Source: JAHFUA01 sp963808725 (GTDB lineage: Bacteria > Acidobacteriota > Terriglobia > Terriglobales > Acidobacteriaceae). From it: DNA of 64,000 nucleotides. Below are positions 53,398 to 61,353 of this stretch, one piece after another (the first letter of the stretch is position 1; every line of letters begins with the position of its first letter). The DNA is taken from NCBI GenBank assembly GCA_963808725.1, contig CAWEGO010000001.1, forward strand, positions 620,001 to 684,000, written 5' to 3'. A model generated the notes under the pieces. The model was not told the origin of the DNA and made no database searches. It saw only the letters and a program-made list of their open reading frames with translations. Both the position numbers and the translations under genes were made by a program.

Positions 53398-53688
53398 GTG
53401 CCCATGATGGAAGCCGACAAGGTCATGTTCGAGATCTACCGGGAGAGCACCTACACCGGCAAATACCAGGTGGTGTATTTCACCGAGCTCAATGAACACA
53501 ATAAAGAGTACGAGATCAACCGCGCCATGTCGGGCGAGCACTTTTACGACGGGTTCATCAAGAATTACCGCAAAGACGAAGCCAAAGAGATCATCGACAG
53601 CCTGATCAAGCGCCTGAACGAGGGTGAGAAGCTGACATCGGCCGACATCGAGACCGCGCTCGCCAAGCACCTGCCGGAAGCGAAGTAA
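53398..53688 (+). CDS. Small conserved-type protein of unknown function
   Basis: 96 residues from GTG 53398, which lies about 8 nt after GAGGGGG; ATG 53404 is an alternative. Begins VPMMEADKVMFEIYRESTYT and continues GKYQVVYFTELNEHNKEYEI, NRAMSGEHFYDGFIKNYRKD, then a helical acidic C terminus. The fold looks alpha/beta with conserved-looking aromatics. No domain recognised. It stands alone after the activase hairpin. Confidence 0.65.
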   Translation: MPMMEADKVMFEIYRESTYTGKYQVVYFTELNEHNKEYEINRAMSGEHFYDGFIKNYRKDEAKEIIDSLIKRLNEGEKLTSADIETALAKHLPEAK

Positions 53689-53814
53689 GGAGCGCAATAA
53701 AGGACCTGCTTCCGCCGGAGTTTCACCACATGGCGGCTGTGGCTGCCAACCCGATGTGAAACTTACGGGAAGACGTGTTATCAACGATTACCAGCAAGGC
53801 ATAATGTATCCAGC

Positions 53815-54474
53815 ATGAGAGTTCGCAATGTAACGTGCCTTACGCTCCTTCTGGCGGGCACTCTCATCGCGCAGCAGCAGTCACGTCCTGATGGGACGAT
53901 TTACGGAATTGTCACTCGACAGGATGGAAGTCCAGCATCCCACCTGGGCATTTCAGCCTCTCCTCTTGGCGTGCCTGTCGCCGCCGTCCTTCCACATACC
54001 CAGACGGATACCGCTGGGCGATATCGATTCCAGAATCTTCCGTGGTGGGGCAGATATACCGTCTATGCTGATGACGAAGATGCGGGATATTCAACTTTTT
54101 CGACTGGCCCGTCCGGTAACAGCCACCCTCCCGAAGTCGCGGTTACGCCGGAGCACCGAGAAGCAGAATTGAATCTAACCCTTCCTCCTAAAGCCGGTTT
54201 CCTCGAGATCCAGCTGACAAATGCGAAAACGGGCGCTGTGATCCCGACAATGCGGGTTTCGGTCATGCGAGTTGAGAGTCCAGATGCCCCGTTGTTTGCC
54301 ATGAGTTGCTATTCCAGTCATGTGGTTTTGGTCCCGCCAGACAAGAACCTTCTCCTGCATGTGATCTCGGATGGGTTCCACGAGTGGAACGAGAGCAGCG
54401 GCAGAGGTAAACCGCTCTATTTGGCGTCGGGGACTCGGCTGAAACTAGCGGTTCAGCTTGAGCCATCCGACTAA
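53815..54474 (+). CDS. Secreted protein with carboxypeptidase-regulatory-like domain
   Basis: 219 residues. Signal peptide MRVRNVTCLTLLLAGTLIAQ. Residues about 25-120 form a carboxypeptidase-regulatory-like (transthyretin-type) fold: GTIYGIVTRQDGSPASHLGI, TQTDTAGRYRFQNLPWWGRY, TVYADDEDAGYSTFS. The second half is another beta-rich region (LEIQLTNAKTGAVIPTMRVS). Such domains are abundant in Acidobacteria envelope proteins. Function unknown. Confidence 0.75.
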   Translation: MRVRNVTCLTLLLAGTLIAQQQSRPDGTIYGIVTRQDGSPASHLGISASPLGVPVAAVLPHTQTDTAGRYRFQNLPWWGRYTVYADDEDAGYSTFSTGPSGNSHPPEVAVTPEHREAELNLTLPPKAGFLEIQLTNAKTGAVIPTMRVSVMRVESPDAPLFAMSCYSSHVVLVPPDKNLLLHVISDGFHEWNESSGRGKPLYLASGTRLKLAVQLEPSD

Positions 54475-54608
54475 GGGCGGCATGATTGTTGAAAAATCGC
54501 CCTCACGTAACTTTGAGAGGAAATAAAACGAGAGTTTCTCCGCGAAATCCCCCTTGCCGCGCGGCTTTCGAACGGTTAGCATCAAAACACCTGGGGAGAC
54601 ACGAACCC

Positions 54609-54974
54609 ATGTCCACACAAGCTCCCGGCATGGTGCCGGACGAACTCAAGTACGAGCCCAAGTCCAAGGGCACGCTCACCGCGCGCCGCAAGAAGCCCAA
54701 AGAGCTGGCGGTGATCACCGAGTGCTGCACCGGTTGCGCCGGCTCGCCCGCCTGCGTCGAGTACTGCCCCATCGAGGACTGCATGTTCTGGGTTCCCGAC
54801 GAAGATCATCCTCCCTTCGGCCGCATCCAGGTCGATCCGCTGCTGTGCATTGGCTGCAAGAAGTGCACCAGCAAAGGCCCGGACGGCGCCTTCCTGGACG
54901 GCTGCCCCTGGGACGCCATCGTGATGGTCGATACCAGCGAGGTAGAAAAAGAAGTCGGCGTGATGCCGTACTGA
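54609..54974 (+). CDS. Ferredoxin-like dicluster iron-sulfur protein
   Basis: 121 residues from ATG 54609 (GGGGAG upstream). Two cysteine clusters: ECCTGCAGSPACVEYCPIED and LLCIGCKKCTSKGPDGAFLD with GCPWDA. The first group has a longer spacing than the classical CxxCxxCxxxC and includes adjacent cysteines. An N-terminal ~35-residue basic extension precedes them. Likely an electron carrier; being 1.4 kb downstream of the activase gene it is a candidate donor for it, but this is inference. Confidence 0.85.
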   Translation: MSTQAPGMVPDELKYEPKSKGTLTARRKKPKELAVITECCTGCAGSPACVEYCPIEDCMFWVPDEDHPPFGRIQVDPLLCIGCKKCTSKGPDGAFLDGCPWDAIVMVDTSEVEKEVGVMPY

Positions 54975-54977
54975 CGG

Positions 54978-55262
54978 CAGTTGTCAGTCGCCAGACGTTA
55001 CAAGTGAAAGGGCACGGCTTTTCAGCCGTACCGCGAGAGCAGAACCAGGAAAGGTGTAGCCGGTGGAAGCGCAGGCCCTTGGGCCTGCGAAAAACATGCT
55101 CCCAAAGATCGTGCCTTTAGGCGCTGGGGCTAAAAAGCCCCTTTTTTATTATAGACGTCTCTTCGGCGGGCTCAAGCCCGGCGCTTCGACCGGCTACACC
55201 CAATGCAAAACGCGCTCGCTGCTGAGAGACCAGCAGGGCCTTGGAACTGACAACTGGCAACT
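54978..55262. repeat. Composite repeat block, ferredoxin to amidohydrolase gap
   Basis: Outer words GCAGTTGTCAGTCGCCAG (54978-54995) and AACTGACAACTGGCAACT (55244-55261) are inverse, as in the 35484-35597 family. Inside lie GGGCACGGCTTTTCAGCCGT, GGCCCTTGGGCCTGCG, GGGGCTAAAAAGCCCC followed by TTTTTT (about 55126-55147, terminator-like on the plus strand) and GGGCTCAAGCCC. No gene seen. Confidence 0.7.
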
Positions 55263-55266
55263 AAAA

Positions 55267-56580
55267 TCACGGCTTTCCCAGCAGATCCAGGAGCACCGTC
55301 GTCTCTGTCTCAATCGCGGTCACAAGCGTCGGCTTGAGGTCCGGCGCAAACTGCGACGAGTGCAGCGAGGGAAGTGCCGTTCCTGAAGCACGGGCCTCCC
55401 GGTATTTTTCGGGATCGACCGCGCCCACAAAGAACATCACCGTCGGCGCGCCGGATTTGCGGTACTCGGAGAAGTCTTCGGAAACCATCTTCGGTGGCAT
55501 CTCGACAACGTTGCCCTTGCCCAGTTGCCGCTGCAGCGCCGCAACCTCGCGTTCGGTGAGCTTGGGATCGTTGTAAACCGAGTCCGACCCTTCCGAGAAC
55601 TCCACCAGCGGCGGCTTGGGCGCGCCGCCCGCTTCGGATTCTGCCTTGACGATGCGTTCAATCGCGGCCAGCAGGTGCTTGCGCGTCTCCGGCTTATACG
55701 AGCGCACGGTCAATTGCAGGTGCACGCTGTCCGGGATGATGTTGTGCTTGGTCCCGCCGTGAATCGATCCCACGGTTATGACCGCCGGATCGCCAGGACC
55801 GATCTCCCGCGAGACGATGGTTTGCAGAGCGAGCACGGTGCGGGCAGCGATCACGATCGGGTCCACCGTAGTCTGCGGCATGGCCCCATGGCCCCCTTTG
55901 CCGTAGATGGTGATGTCCACGGAGTTGACGTTGGCGTGGGAGTAGCCGGGCGTGTAGCCCACCATGCCCGCGGGCAGCTCGCTCTCGTCATGGATTGCGA
56001 TCACATAGTCAGGCTTGGGAAAGCGCGTGAACAGGCCGTCCGCGAGCATGGCGGCGGCGCCCCCGACGGTCTCCTCCGCCGGCTGCCCGATCAGCACCAG
56101 GGTTCCGCGCCACTGGTCGCGGGCTTGGCTGAGCAGCGTAGCCGTTCCTATCCATGCGGACATGTGTATGTCGTGGCCGCAGGCGTGCGCCACGGGGACC
56201 TCGACGCCGGCATCGTTGTGCGTGGTTACCTGGCTGGCATAGGCCAGGCCGGTCTGCTCTTTTACCGGGAGCGCATCCAGTTCGGTGCGCAGCATCACCG
56301 TGGGACCGGCGCCGTTCTTCAGGACTCCCACCACGCCGAGCTTGCCAACACCTGTGGTCACATCGAAGCCCAGCTTGCGCAGCCCGTCGGCCAGCGTGGC
56401 CGCGGTGCGCTGCTCGTGAAAGGAAAGCTCCGGATGCTGATGCAGATCGATGTACAGGGCTTCCATCTGCGGAAGGACGGCTTCCACAGCCTCGGTTGAG
56501 GATGGCGATTTGTCGGCGCCGGCGGCGAACACCGTCACGCTCGCTACGCACAGTACAATGGCGCAAATACACGCTTTCAT
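55267..56580 (-). CDS. Secreted M20-family amidohydrolase
   Basis: 437 residues from ATG 56580 (GGAGG upstream). Signal peptide MKACICAIVLCVASVTVFAA. M20D peptidase/amidohydrolase: LHQHPELSFHEQRTA, RTELDALPVKEQTGL, HACGHDIHMSAWIGTA (metal-binding), GQPAEETVGGA, dimerisation domain TIYGKGGHGAMPQTTVDP, and C-terminal GAPTVMFFVGAVDP. Hydrolyses N-acyl amino acids or related amides in the periplasm. Similar to hippurate / IAA-amino-acid hydrolases but exported. The metal ligands look complete. Confidence 0.9.
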   Translation of the reverse strand: MKACICAIVLCVASVTVFAAGADKSPSSTEAVEAVLPQMEALYIDLHQHPELSFHEQRTAATLADGLRKLGFDVTTGVGKLGVVGVLKNGAGPTVMLRTELDALPVKEQTGLAYASQVTTHNDAGVEVPVAHACGHDIHMSAWIGTATLLSQARDQWRGTLVLIGQPAEETVGGAAAMLADGLFTRFPKPDYVIAIHDESELPAGMVGYTPGYSHANVNSVDITIYGKGGHGAMPQTTVDPIVIAARTVLALQTIVSREIGPGDPAVITVGSIHGGTKHNIIPDSVHLQLTVRSYKPETRKHLLAAIERIVKAESEAGGAPKPPLVEFSEGSDSVYNDPKLTEREVAALQRQLGKGNVVEMPPKMVSEDFSEYRKSGAPTVMFFVGAVDPEKYREARASGTALPSLHSSQFAPDLKPTLVTAIETETTVLLDLLGKP

Positions 56581-56597
56581 GAGACCTCCGAAAATCC

Positions 56598-56713
56598 ACC
56601 ACAGAGGCACGGAAGAAATCGGGAGATCCGGAGATCGGGTCATCGGGTGATTGATTACTGCGGCCTGCTGTCGAATTCAGCCCGACTCCTCCGTGCCTCT
56701 GTGCCTCTGTGGC
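56598..56713. repeat. Nested repeat: ACAGAGGCACGG arms around an ATCGGGAGATC word block
   Basis: CACCACAGAGGCACGG (56598-56613) faces TCCTCCGTGCCTCTGTGCCT CTGTGG (56690-56713). Between the arms lies AAATCGGGAGATCCGGAGAT CGGGTCATCGGGTGATTGA (56616-56654), a member of the family flanking the four-helix-bundle gene. One repeat family thus seems inserted within another. Confidence 0.75.
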
Positions 56714-56718
56714 AACTT

Positions 56719-57573
56719 CTAATGCCCGGCACGCTCCTGGATGGCCTTCTCGGTCTCCGCCGCCTGCTGCGCGATGCGCGGGGAAAACTCGCGCGGCGGA
56801 TTCTTGTACGGTTCGATGGCCGGCAGATCTTCGGGCAATCCGACCGCGTAGAGCGCCCGCAGCGCTTCCCACACCTGGTCGGCACCGGGATTCAGCACGG
56901 CAAGCGGAGCTCCCTGCGCGACGTCCGCACCCGGCTGCGCTTCGATCGCGCGGATGTGTCCGGAGATGGGCGCGCGGACTTCCACCAGTTGCCCGTGATC
57001 ATCGAGCTTGACCAGCACCGTGCCGTGATTCGCCGGCTCTCCCGCGCGGGCCACACCGGCGACGCGGCCGGCAATCGGCGCAGTCACCGCGAGCGGTTTG
57101 AGCATGGCGACGATCTGTGGCCGACCCGCAGCATCGCCGAAACGGACCAGCGCCAGCGCAGCGTTGCCGCGCACTTGTGGCGACGGGTCCCTCAGCATCC
57201 TCAGCAGCGCCGCGTGGAATTGCTGGTTGGAGTTGTCCTGGCCCATGATCCAGGCGTCGGTGTTGCGGACCTCTTCCACGGGGTAGGTGGAGAGCCGAAC
57301 CAAATCTGCCGACCACGGGGCGATGTTGTGATCGCCGCGATTGATGCGCTCCCCGATCTGCACCAGCGCGTGCTGGATGTGGCGGGGCTTCTGGTCGTCA
57401 TGCAGATATTTGGTGATCTCCGCGTCCGTCAGCGGACGCCCGAACCAGGTGCCGCGCCAGAACAGGAACGGCATAAGCACGATCAACCACGCCACCAGGT
57501 AGAAAAGGATCTTGGTGCGCCGCGGCATGGGTGTGCGCTTGGGCTTTTCTGCGATGTCTTGCTCAGCCATCAT
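56719..57573 (-). CDS. Membrane-anchored HEAT-repeat protein with lipoyl-like domain
   Basis: 284 residues from ATG 57573 (57570 possible). One N-terminal membrane helix (KILFYLVAWLIVLMPFLFW, about 24-42). HEAT-like repeats about 95-160 (LLRMLRDPSPQVRGNAALAL, VRFGDAAGRPQIVAML). Then a barrel-sandwich hybrid/biotinyl-lipoyl-like region: TAPIAGRVAGVARAGEPANH, VEVRAPISGHIRAIEAQPGA, DVAQGAPLAVLNPGADQVWE; no biotinylated or lipoylated lysine motif is seen. I know no named family with this order. The gene ends the respiratory-assembly series. Confidence 0.65.
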   Translation of the reverse strand: MMAEQDIAEKPKRTPMPRRTKILFYLVAWLIVLMPFLFWRGTWFGRPLTDAEITKYLHDDQKPRHIQHALVQIGERINRGDHNIAPWSADLVRLSTYPVEEVRNTDAWIMGQDNSNQQFHAALLRMLRDPSPQVRGNAALALVRFGDAAGRPQIVAMLKPLAVTAPIAGRVAGVARAGEPANHGTVLVKLDDHGQLVEVRAPISGHIRAIEAQPGADVAQGAPLAVLNPGADQVWEALRALYAVGLPEDLPAIEPYKNPPREFSPRIAQQAAETEKAIQERAGH

Positions 57574-57583
57574 GTCGCCGGCG

Positions 57584-57856
57584 CTACTCCACATCCGCAT
57601 CCAACACGCGCTCCTGTTCCAGGTAGTGCGACATCGCGTATTGCGCCAGCAGCGGGTCGCGCACGCGAACCAGCGCCCCCCACCATTCTCCCTGGGCGTG
57701 CGGCGCCGTGGGCGGATGCTTGCACGGGCCGCTCGATCCGAACTCCGGGCCGAAGGCGACACTCTGGATTTCGTCGAATTGGCGGATCTTTTGCCAGGCC
57801 TCGTCGCCTACGGTACCGCCGATATCGATCTTGAGTCTCACATTCGGCATGCTCAT
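57584..57856 (-). CDS. 90-residue protein of unknown function in the oxidase-assembly series
   Basis: Begins MSMPNVRLKIDIGGTVGDEA and continues WQKIRQFDEIQSVAFGPEFG; ends HYLEQERVLDADVE. No signal or membrane segment. ATG 57856 is 3 nt from the DUF420 stop, and its own stop is 10 nt from the HEAT-protein start, so tight co-transcription is likely. A short hydrophilic domain; no family recognised. Confidence 0.55.
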   Translation of the reverse strand: MSMPNVRLKIDIGGTVGDEAWQKIRQFDEIQSVAFGPEFGSSGPCKHPPTAPHAQGEWWGALVRVRDPLLAQYAMSHYLEQERVLDADVE

Positions 57857-57858
57857 TT

Positions 57859-58290
57859 CTAAGATGCATAAATGTGATACAGCATCACGTAAATCACCAC
57901 GCCGGTGACCGAGACGTAGAGCCAGATGGGATAGGTCCAGCGCGCGATGGCACGGTGGCGGTCGAAGCGGGCGCGCAGCGCACGCACCAGGGTAATGATC
58001 ACCAGCGGCACCACCACCACAGCCAGTAGTGTGTGCGAGATCAGGATGGCAAAATACACCGGCCGCACCATGCCCTGTCCGTGGAAGCGGACGCTGCCCA
58101 TCCCCATGTGCGTGTGATACCAGACGTAACAAGCCAGGAACGCCGTGGAGCTCACGACGGCCGCTATCATGAACGCGCGGTGGGCCGCCACGTGCCCGCG
58201 CCGGATCAGCCCGCGGCCGGTCGCGATCAGCACCGCACTGGTGCCGTTGAGCGTGGCGTTGATCACCGGGAATATGGTGTAGTCAGTCAT
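57859..58290 (-). CDS. DUF420-family membrane protein
   Basis: 143 residues from ATG 58290 (MTDYTIFPVINATLNGTSAV). Four hydrophobic helices with conserved His residues (HRAFMIAAVVSSTAFLACYV, YHTHMGMGSVRFHGQG, ILISHTLLAVVVVPLVIITL, HRAIARWTYPIWLYVSVTGV). DUF420 (YozB/CtaM-like) proteins occur with haem-copper oxidase assembly genes, as here. In some firmicutes CtaM is needed for functional aa3 oxidase. Upstream of the 90-residue gene. Confidence 0.85.
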   Translation of the reverse strand: MTDYTIFPVINATLNGTSAVLIATGRGLIRRGHVAAHRAFMIAAVVSSTAFLACYVWYHTHMGMGSVRFHGQGMVRPVYFAILISHTLLAVVVVPLVIITLVRALRARFDRHRAIARWTYPIWLYVSVTGVVIYVMLYHIYAS

Positions 58291-58299
58291 TTGGAAGCA

Positions 58300-58392
58300 G
58301 TACCAAGTAGCAAGTACCAAGTATCAAGTATCCGGTACCAAGTTCGAGCGCCCGGTCTTTCTTGGTACTTGGTACTCGGTACTTGGTACTTA
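58300..58392. repeat. AGTACCAAGTAGCAAGTACC word inverted repeat
   Basis: GTACCAAGTAGCAAGTACCA AGTATCAAGTATCCGGTACC (58300-58339) faces TTGGTACTTGGTACTCGGTA CTTGGTACTTAC (58361-58392). Lies between the ABC permease stop and the DUF420 gene; the right arm ends within 2 nt of the permease stop codon. Very clear hairpin of a distinct word family. Confidence 0.85.
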
Positions 58393-58393
58393 C

Positions 58394-59230
58394 TCACGCC
58401 GCCGGCTTCGTGCTCCTGCGGTTCGCCAGCAGGAAAGCCACGGCAAATACGACCGCCGAGAACACCGCCAGCACTGCGATCGACGATCCCAGCGGGAAGC
58501 GCGGGCTGGCCATCGCCGGGAACAGCGCCGCCCGCAGCGCCTCGACCCCGTAGGTCAGAGGATTGGCCAGCATGAGCACGCGGATCCATCCGGAAGCGCC
58601 CGTCATCGGGAACAGCGCGCCTGAGAGCAGCCACAGCGGGATCAGAAACAGGTTCACCACGGCGTGGAAGCCCTGCGCCGACTCCATCTTCCAGGCTACG
58701 GCGAAGCCCAGCGACGTGAGGCAGAACGAAACCAGAAACGTAATGAGAACAATCAAGCCGAATTGTGCCAGGCTAAAGTGCACGCCCACCGCCGGCGCGA
58801 ATACGAGGAAAATCAGTCCCTGGATCGCCGAGAGCGTGGTCCCGCCCAGCACCTTGGCCAGCACGATGGCGGAGCGGCTGATGGGCGCCACCAGCACCGA
58901 AAGCAGGAATCCTTCCTTGCGGTCTTCGATCACCGACATCATGGTGAAGATCGAGGTGAACAGCACGATCATGATGAGCGCGCCTGGATAAAAGTATTCC
59001 AGGTAGTGCTGTCCGCCGGCAGCCGAGCCCGAGCGGAACGAGGTGCCGAAGCCCGAGCCAATCACCAGCCAGAACACCAGCGGCGAGAGGATCACGCCGA
59101 TCACCCGGCTGCGCTGGCGGTAGAAGCGCACCAGTTCGCGCCACCACAGCGAACTGACCGCAAGCCAGGTGCGGCTGCGGACGGCCGGCGCTCGCTGCGT
59201 GATTGCTCCGATGGTGGTGCTATTCGCCAT
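58394..59230 (-). CDS. ABC-2 type transporter permease
   Basis: 278 residues. N-terminal cytoplasmic part (WWRELVRFYRQRSRVIGVIL) and about six membrane helices. ABC-2 signature VIEDRKEGFLLSVLVAPISR and the NPLTYGVEALRAALF segment near the C terminus (NodJ/DrrB-like). Pairs with the ATPase encoded upstream at 59439-60434; a 150-bp repeat now separates them. Context suggests a role in cytochrome oxidase maturation or lipid/drug export; substrate unknown. Confidence 0.88.
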   Translation of the reverse strand: MANSTTIGAITQRAPAVRSRTWLAVSSLWWRELVRFYRQRSRVIGVILSPLVFWLVIGSGFGTSFRSGSAAGGQHYLEYFYPGALIMIVLFTSIFTMMSVIEDRKEGFLLSVLVAPISRSAIVLAKVLGGTTLSAIQGLIFLVFAPAVGVHFSLAQFGLIVLITFLVSFCLTSLGFAVAWKMESAQGFHAVVNLFLIPLWLLSGALFPMTGASGWIRVLMLANPLTYGVEALRAALFPAMASPRFPLGSSIAVLAVFSAVVFAVAFLLANRRSTKPAA

Positions 59231-59269
59231 TCTCTACCTAAGAACTCTTATAACCGTTCCCCTTCAATG

Positions 59270-59423
59270 CTGTCATCCTGAGCGAGCGCGCCCGACCCTT
59301 CGACTTCGCTTAGGGCAAGCTTTGGCGCGCGAGTCGAAGGACCCCTACTTTAAGTCATCATATGGGAGTAGGGGTGCTTCGACTCGTGCGGGCAAAGAAA
59401 CCGCCCGCACTCGCTCAGCATGA
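59270..59423. repeat. ~150-bp composite inverted repeat, copy 2
   Basis: Near-identical in arms to 40727-40876: TGTCATCCTGAGCGAGCGCG CCCGACCCTTCGACTTCGCT on the left, GTAGGGGTGCTTCGACTCGT GCGGGC and CGCACTCGCTCAGCATGACA on the right; the central loop differs. It separates the ABC ATPase from its permease. Confidence 0.85.
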
Positions 59424-59438
59424 CAACAGCTAACACTG

Positions 59439-60434
59439 TTACGCACTTGGCCCTTGCCCATCGCTACCCGTCCAGAAGCGGTGCCCGGTGCGGTCGATGA
59501 ATACGTCCTCCAGCGTCGGCTTGCTGACGGAAATCGAGTCAATCTCCCCGGGAAAGGCCTCAACCACCTCGGTGACGAAGCGGTGCCCGTGTTCGCGCTC
59601 CAGGCGCACTTTGCCGTCGATCACGCTGCAGGGGCCAAAACGTTCGGTAATCCGCCGCGCCAGCGATTCCGGATCGCGCGCCTCCATCACGATGACCTCG
59701 CCGCCAATCTCGCGCTTCAGTTCCGCCGGAGTCCCGAGCGCGACCAGTTTGCCCTCGTTTAGGATGGCCAGCCGATCGCAGTGCTCGGCTTCTTCCATGA
59801 GATGCGTGGTGACGACCACGGTCACGCGCTCTTCGTCCCGCAACATCTTCAAGTAAAGCCACAGGTCGCGGCGGGCGCCGGGGTCGAGGCCGGTCGAAGG
59901 TTCATCGAGCAGCAAAACCGACGGGTGGTGCAAGAGCCCCTTGGCCAGCTCGACGCGGCGCTGCTGTCCGCCGGAGAGCTTTTCCACGCGGTCATTGGCG
60001 CGGTCGGCGAGGCCCACGCGCCCCAGCATCTCCGCAATGCGACGCCTGAGTGCGCTGCCGCTCAGGCCGTAGAGATGGCCCTGGTGGCGCAAGTTTTCGG
60101 CGGCGGTAAGCTTGGCGTCGACGCTGGCCGCCTGGAAGACAACGCCAATCTCGCGACGCACTTGGTTAGGCTGGCGGGCGGCGTCGTGTCCCATGATGGT
60201 TGCGCGTCCCTCGGTGGGCAGCATCAGCGTGGAGAGAATACGGAACAAAGTGGTCTTGCCGCTGCCATTGGGGCCGAGCAGGCCGAAGATCTCCGCCGCG
60301 CGCACGTCGAAAGACACGTCGTCCAGCGCCTGCCGCTCATCATAGCGGTGGCCGAGGCGCTCGATCCGGATCACCGGGGATTCGGTTCGTTCGTCTTGCG
60401 CTGCGGGGACGGATTCGAGGTCAGGCAACGGCAT
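59439..60434 (-). CDS. ABC transporter ATP-binding protein (ABC-2 exporter type)
   Basis: 331 residues. Walker A GLLGPNGSGKTTLF, Q-loop VVFQAASVDAKLTAAEN, signature KLSGGQQRRVELAKGLLHHP, Walker B VLLLDEPSTGLDP, switch TTHLMEEAEHC. C-terminal DUF4162-like extension (IVMEARDPESLARRITERFG). DrrA-like family. Overlaps the cyoE 3' end by 14 nt, so it is co-transcribed with ctaA-cyoE. Works with the permease at 58394. Confidence 0.93.
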   Translation of the reverse strand: MPLPDLESVPAAQDERTESPVIRIERLGHRYDERQALDDVSFDVRAAEIFGLLGPNGSGKTTLFRILSTLMLPTEGRATIMGHDAARQPNQVRREIGVVFQAASVDAKLTAAENLRHQGHLYGLSGSALRRRIAEMLGRVGLADRANDRVEKLSGGQQRRVELAKGLLHHPSVLLLDEPSTGLDPGARRDLWLYLKMLRDEERVTVVVTTHLMEEAEHCDRLAILNEGKLVALGTPAELKREIGGEVIVMEARDPESLARRITERFGPCSVIDGKVRLEREHGHRFVTEVVEAFPGEIDSISVSKPTLEDVFIDRTGHRFWTGSDGQGPSA

Positions 60435-61353
60435 TGAGCATCATCAGCGCAAACAGCAGCGGAAGGTAGAAGACGCTGGCGATCAGCACCTGCCGCGCTC
60501 TCTGCTTGGATCGCGGCTTGCCGGGCGGCATCTCGAGCCTCGCCAGGCGCACGCCGGTCCACAGGAATCCGAGGCCCAGCGCCAGTGCGCCTGTAAAGTA
60601 CAGCCAGCCCGCCATGTGCAACAGCGTCGGCACCAGGCTTACCGGGATGAGCGCCACCAGGTAGAACAGGATGGCGTGGACGGTGGACTTGCCGTCCGAG
60701 TCTACCACCGGCAGCATGCGGATCTCAGCGTTCTCGTAATCCTCGCGATAGAGCCAGGCGATAGAATGGAAGTGCGGAAACTGCCAGAAGAAGACGATGG
60801 CGAACAGAATCAGGGCTTCGACTTCCAGACGGCCGCGCGCCGCCGTCCAGCCCAGCACGCCCGGCATCGCTCCCGGGAACGCGCCTACGAAAGTGCAGAG
60901 CGGCGAGACTTTCTTGAGCGGCGTGTAGAGCCCGAGATAGGCCACCGCCGTAGCCAGCGCCAGCAGTGCGGTTTCGGGGTTCGCCATGTACCAGAGATAA
61001 ACCACGCCGCCGACGGTCGCGACCAGCGCCACCACCACGGCGTGAACCAGCCCCATGTGGTTCGCCGGCAAGGGACGATGCTGCGTCCGCCGCATGAGCG
61101 CATCTTCGCGGTGCTCGATGATCTCGTTGAACGCTGCCGTCCCGCCGGAAACCAGTCCGATCCCCAGCAGGGCGTGCAGCAAGCCCCATTGCAGCGAAGA
61201 CGTGCCGTTCTTGAGCGAGCCCAGGTAGTAACCGCACCAGGCGGTCATCACAATGAGCGAGGTGACGCGCAGCTTGAAGAGCTCGGCGTAGTCCTGAAGC
61301 AGGGACAGCACGGCGGTGCGCGGGGCAATGAGCGGTTGCGTCGCGGTGCTCAT
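60421..61353 (-). CDS. cyoE: Protohaem IX farnesyltransferase (haem O synthase)
   Basis: 310-residue UbiA-superfamily membrane enzyme adding a farnesyl group to haem b. ELFKLRVTSLIVMTAWCGYY at the N terminus; prenyl-diphosphate-binding FNEIIEHREDALMRRTQHRP (NxxxxxxxxDxxMxRT form) and YTPLKKVSPL on the other side, then GAFPGAMPGVLGWTAARG. Eight or nine membrane helices. The start overlaps the ctaA stop (ATGA). Product is the substrate of CtaA. Confidence 0.96.
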   Translation of the reverse strand: MSTATQPLIAPRTAVLSLLQDYAELFKLRVTSLIVMTAWCGYYLGSLKNGTSSLQWGLLHALLGIGLVSGGTAAFNEIIEHREDALMRRTQHRPLPANHMGLVHAVVVALVATVGGVVYLWYMANPETALLALATAVAYLGLYTPLKKVSPLCTFVGAFPGAMPGVLGWTAARGRLEVEALILFAIVFFWQFPHFHSIAWLYREDYENAEIRMLPVVDSDGKSTVHAILFYLVALIPVSLVPTLLHMAGWLYFTGALALGLGFLWTGVRLARLEMPPGKPRSKQRARQVLIASVFYLPLLFALMMLNAVA

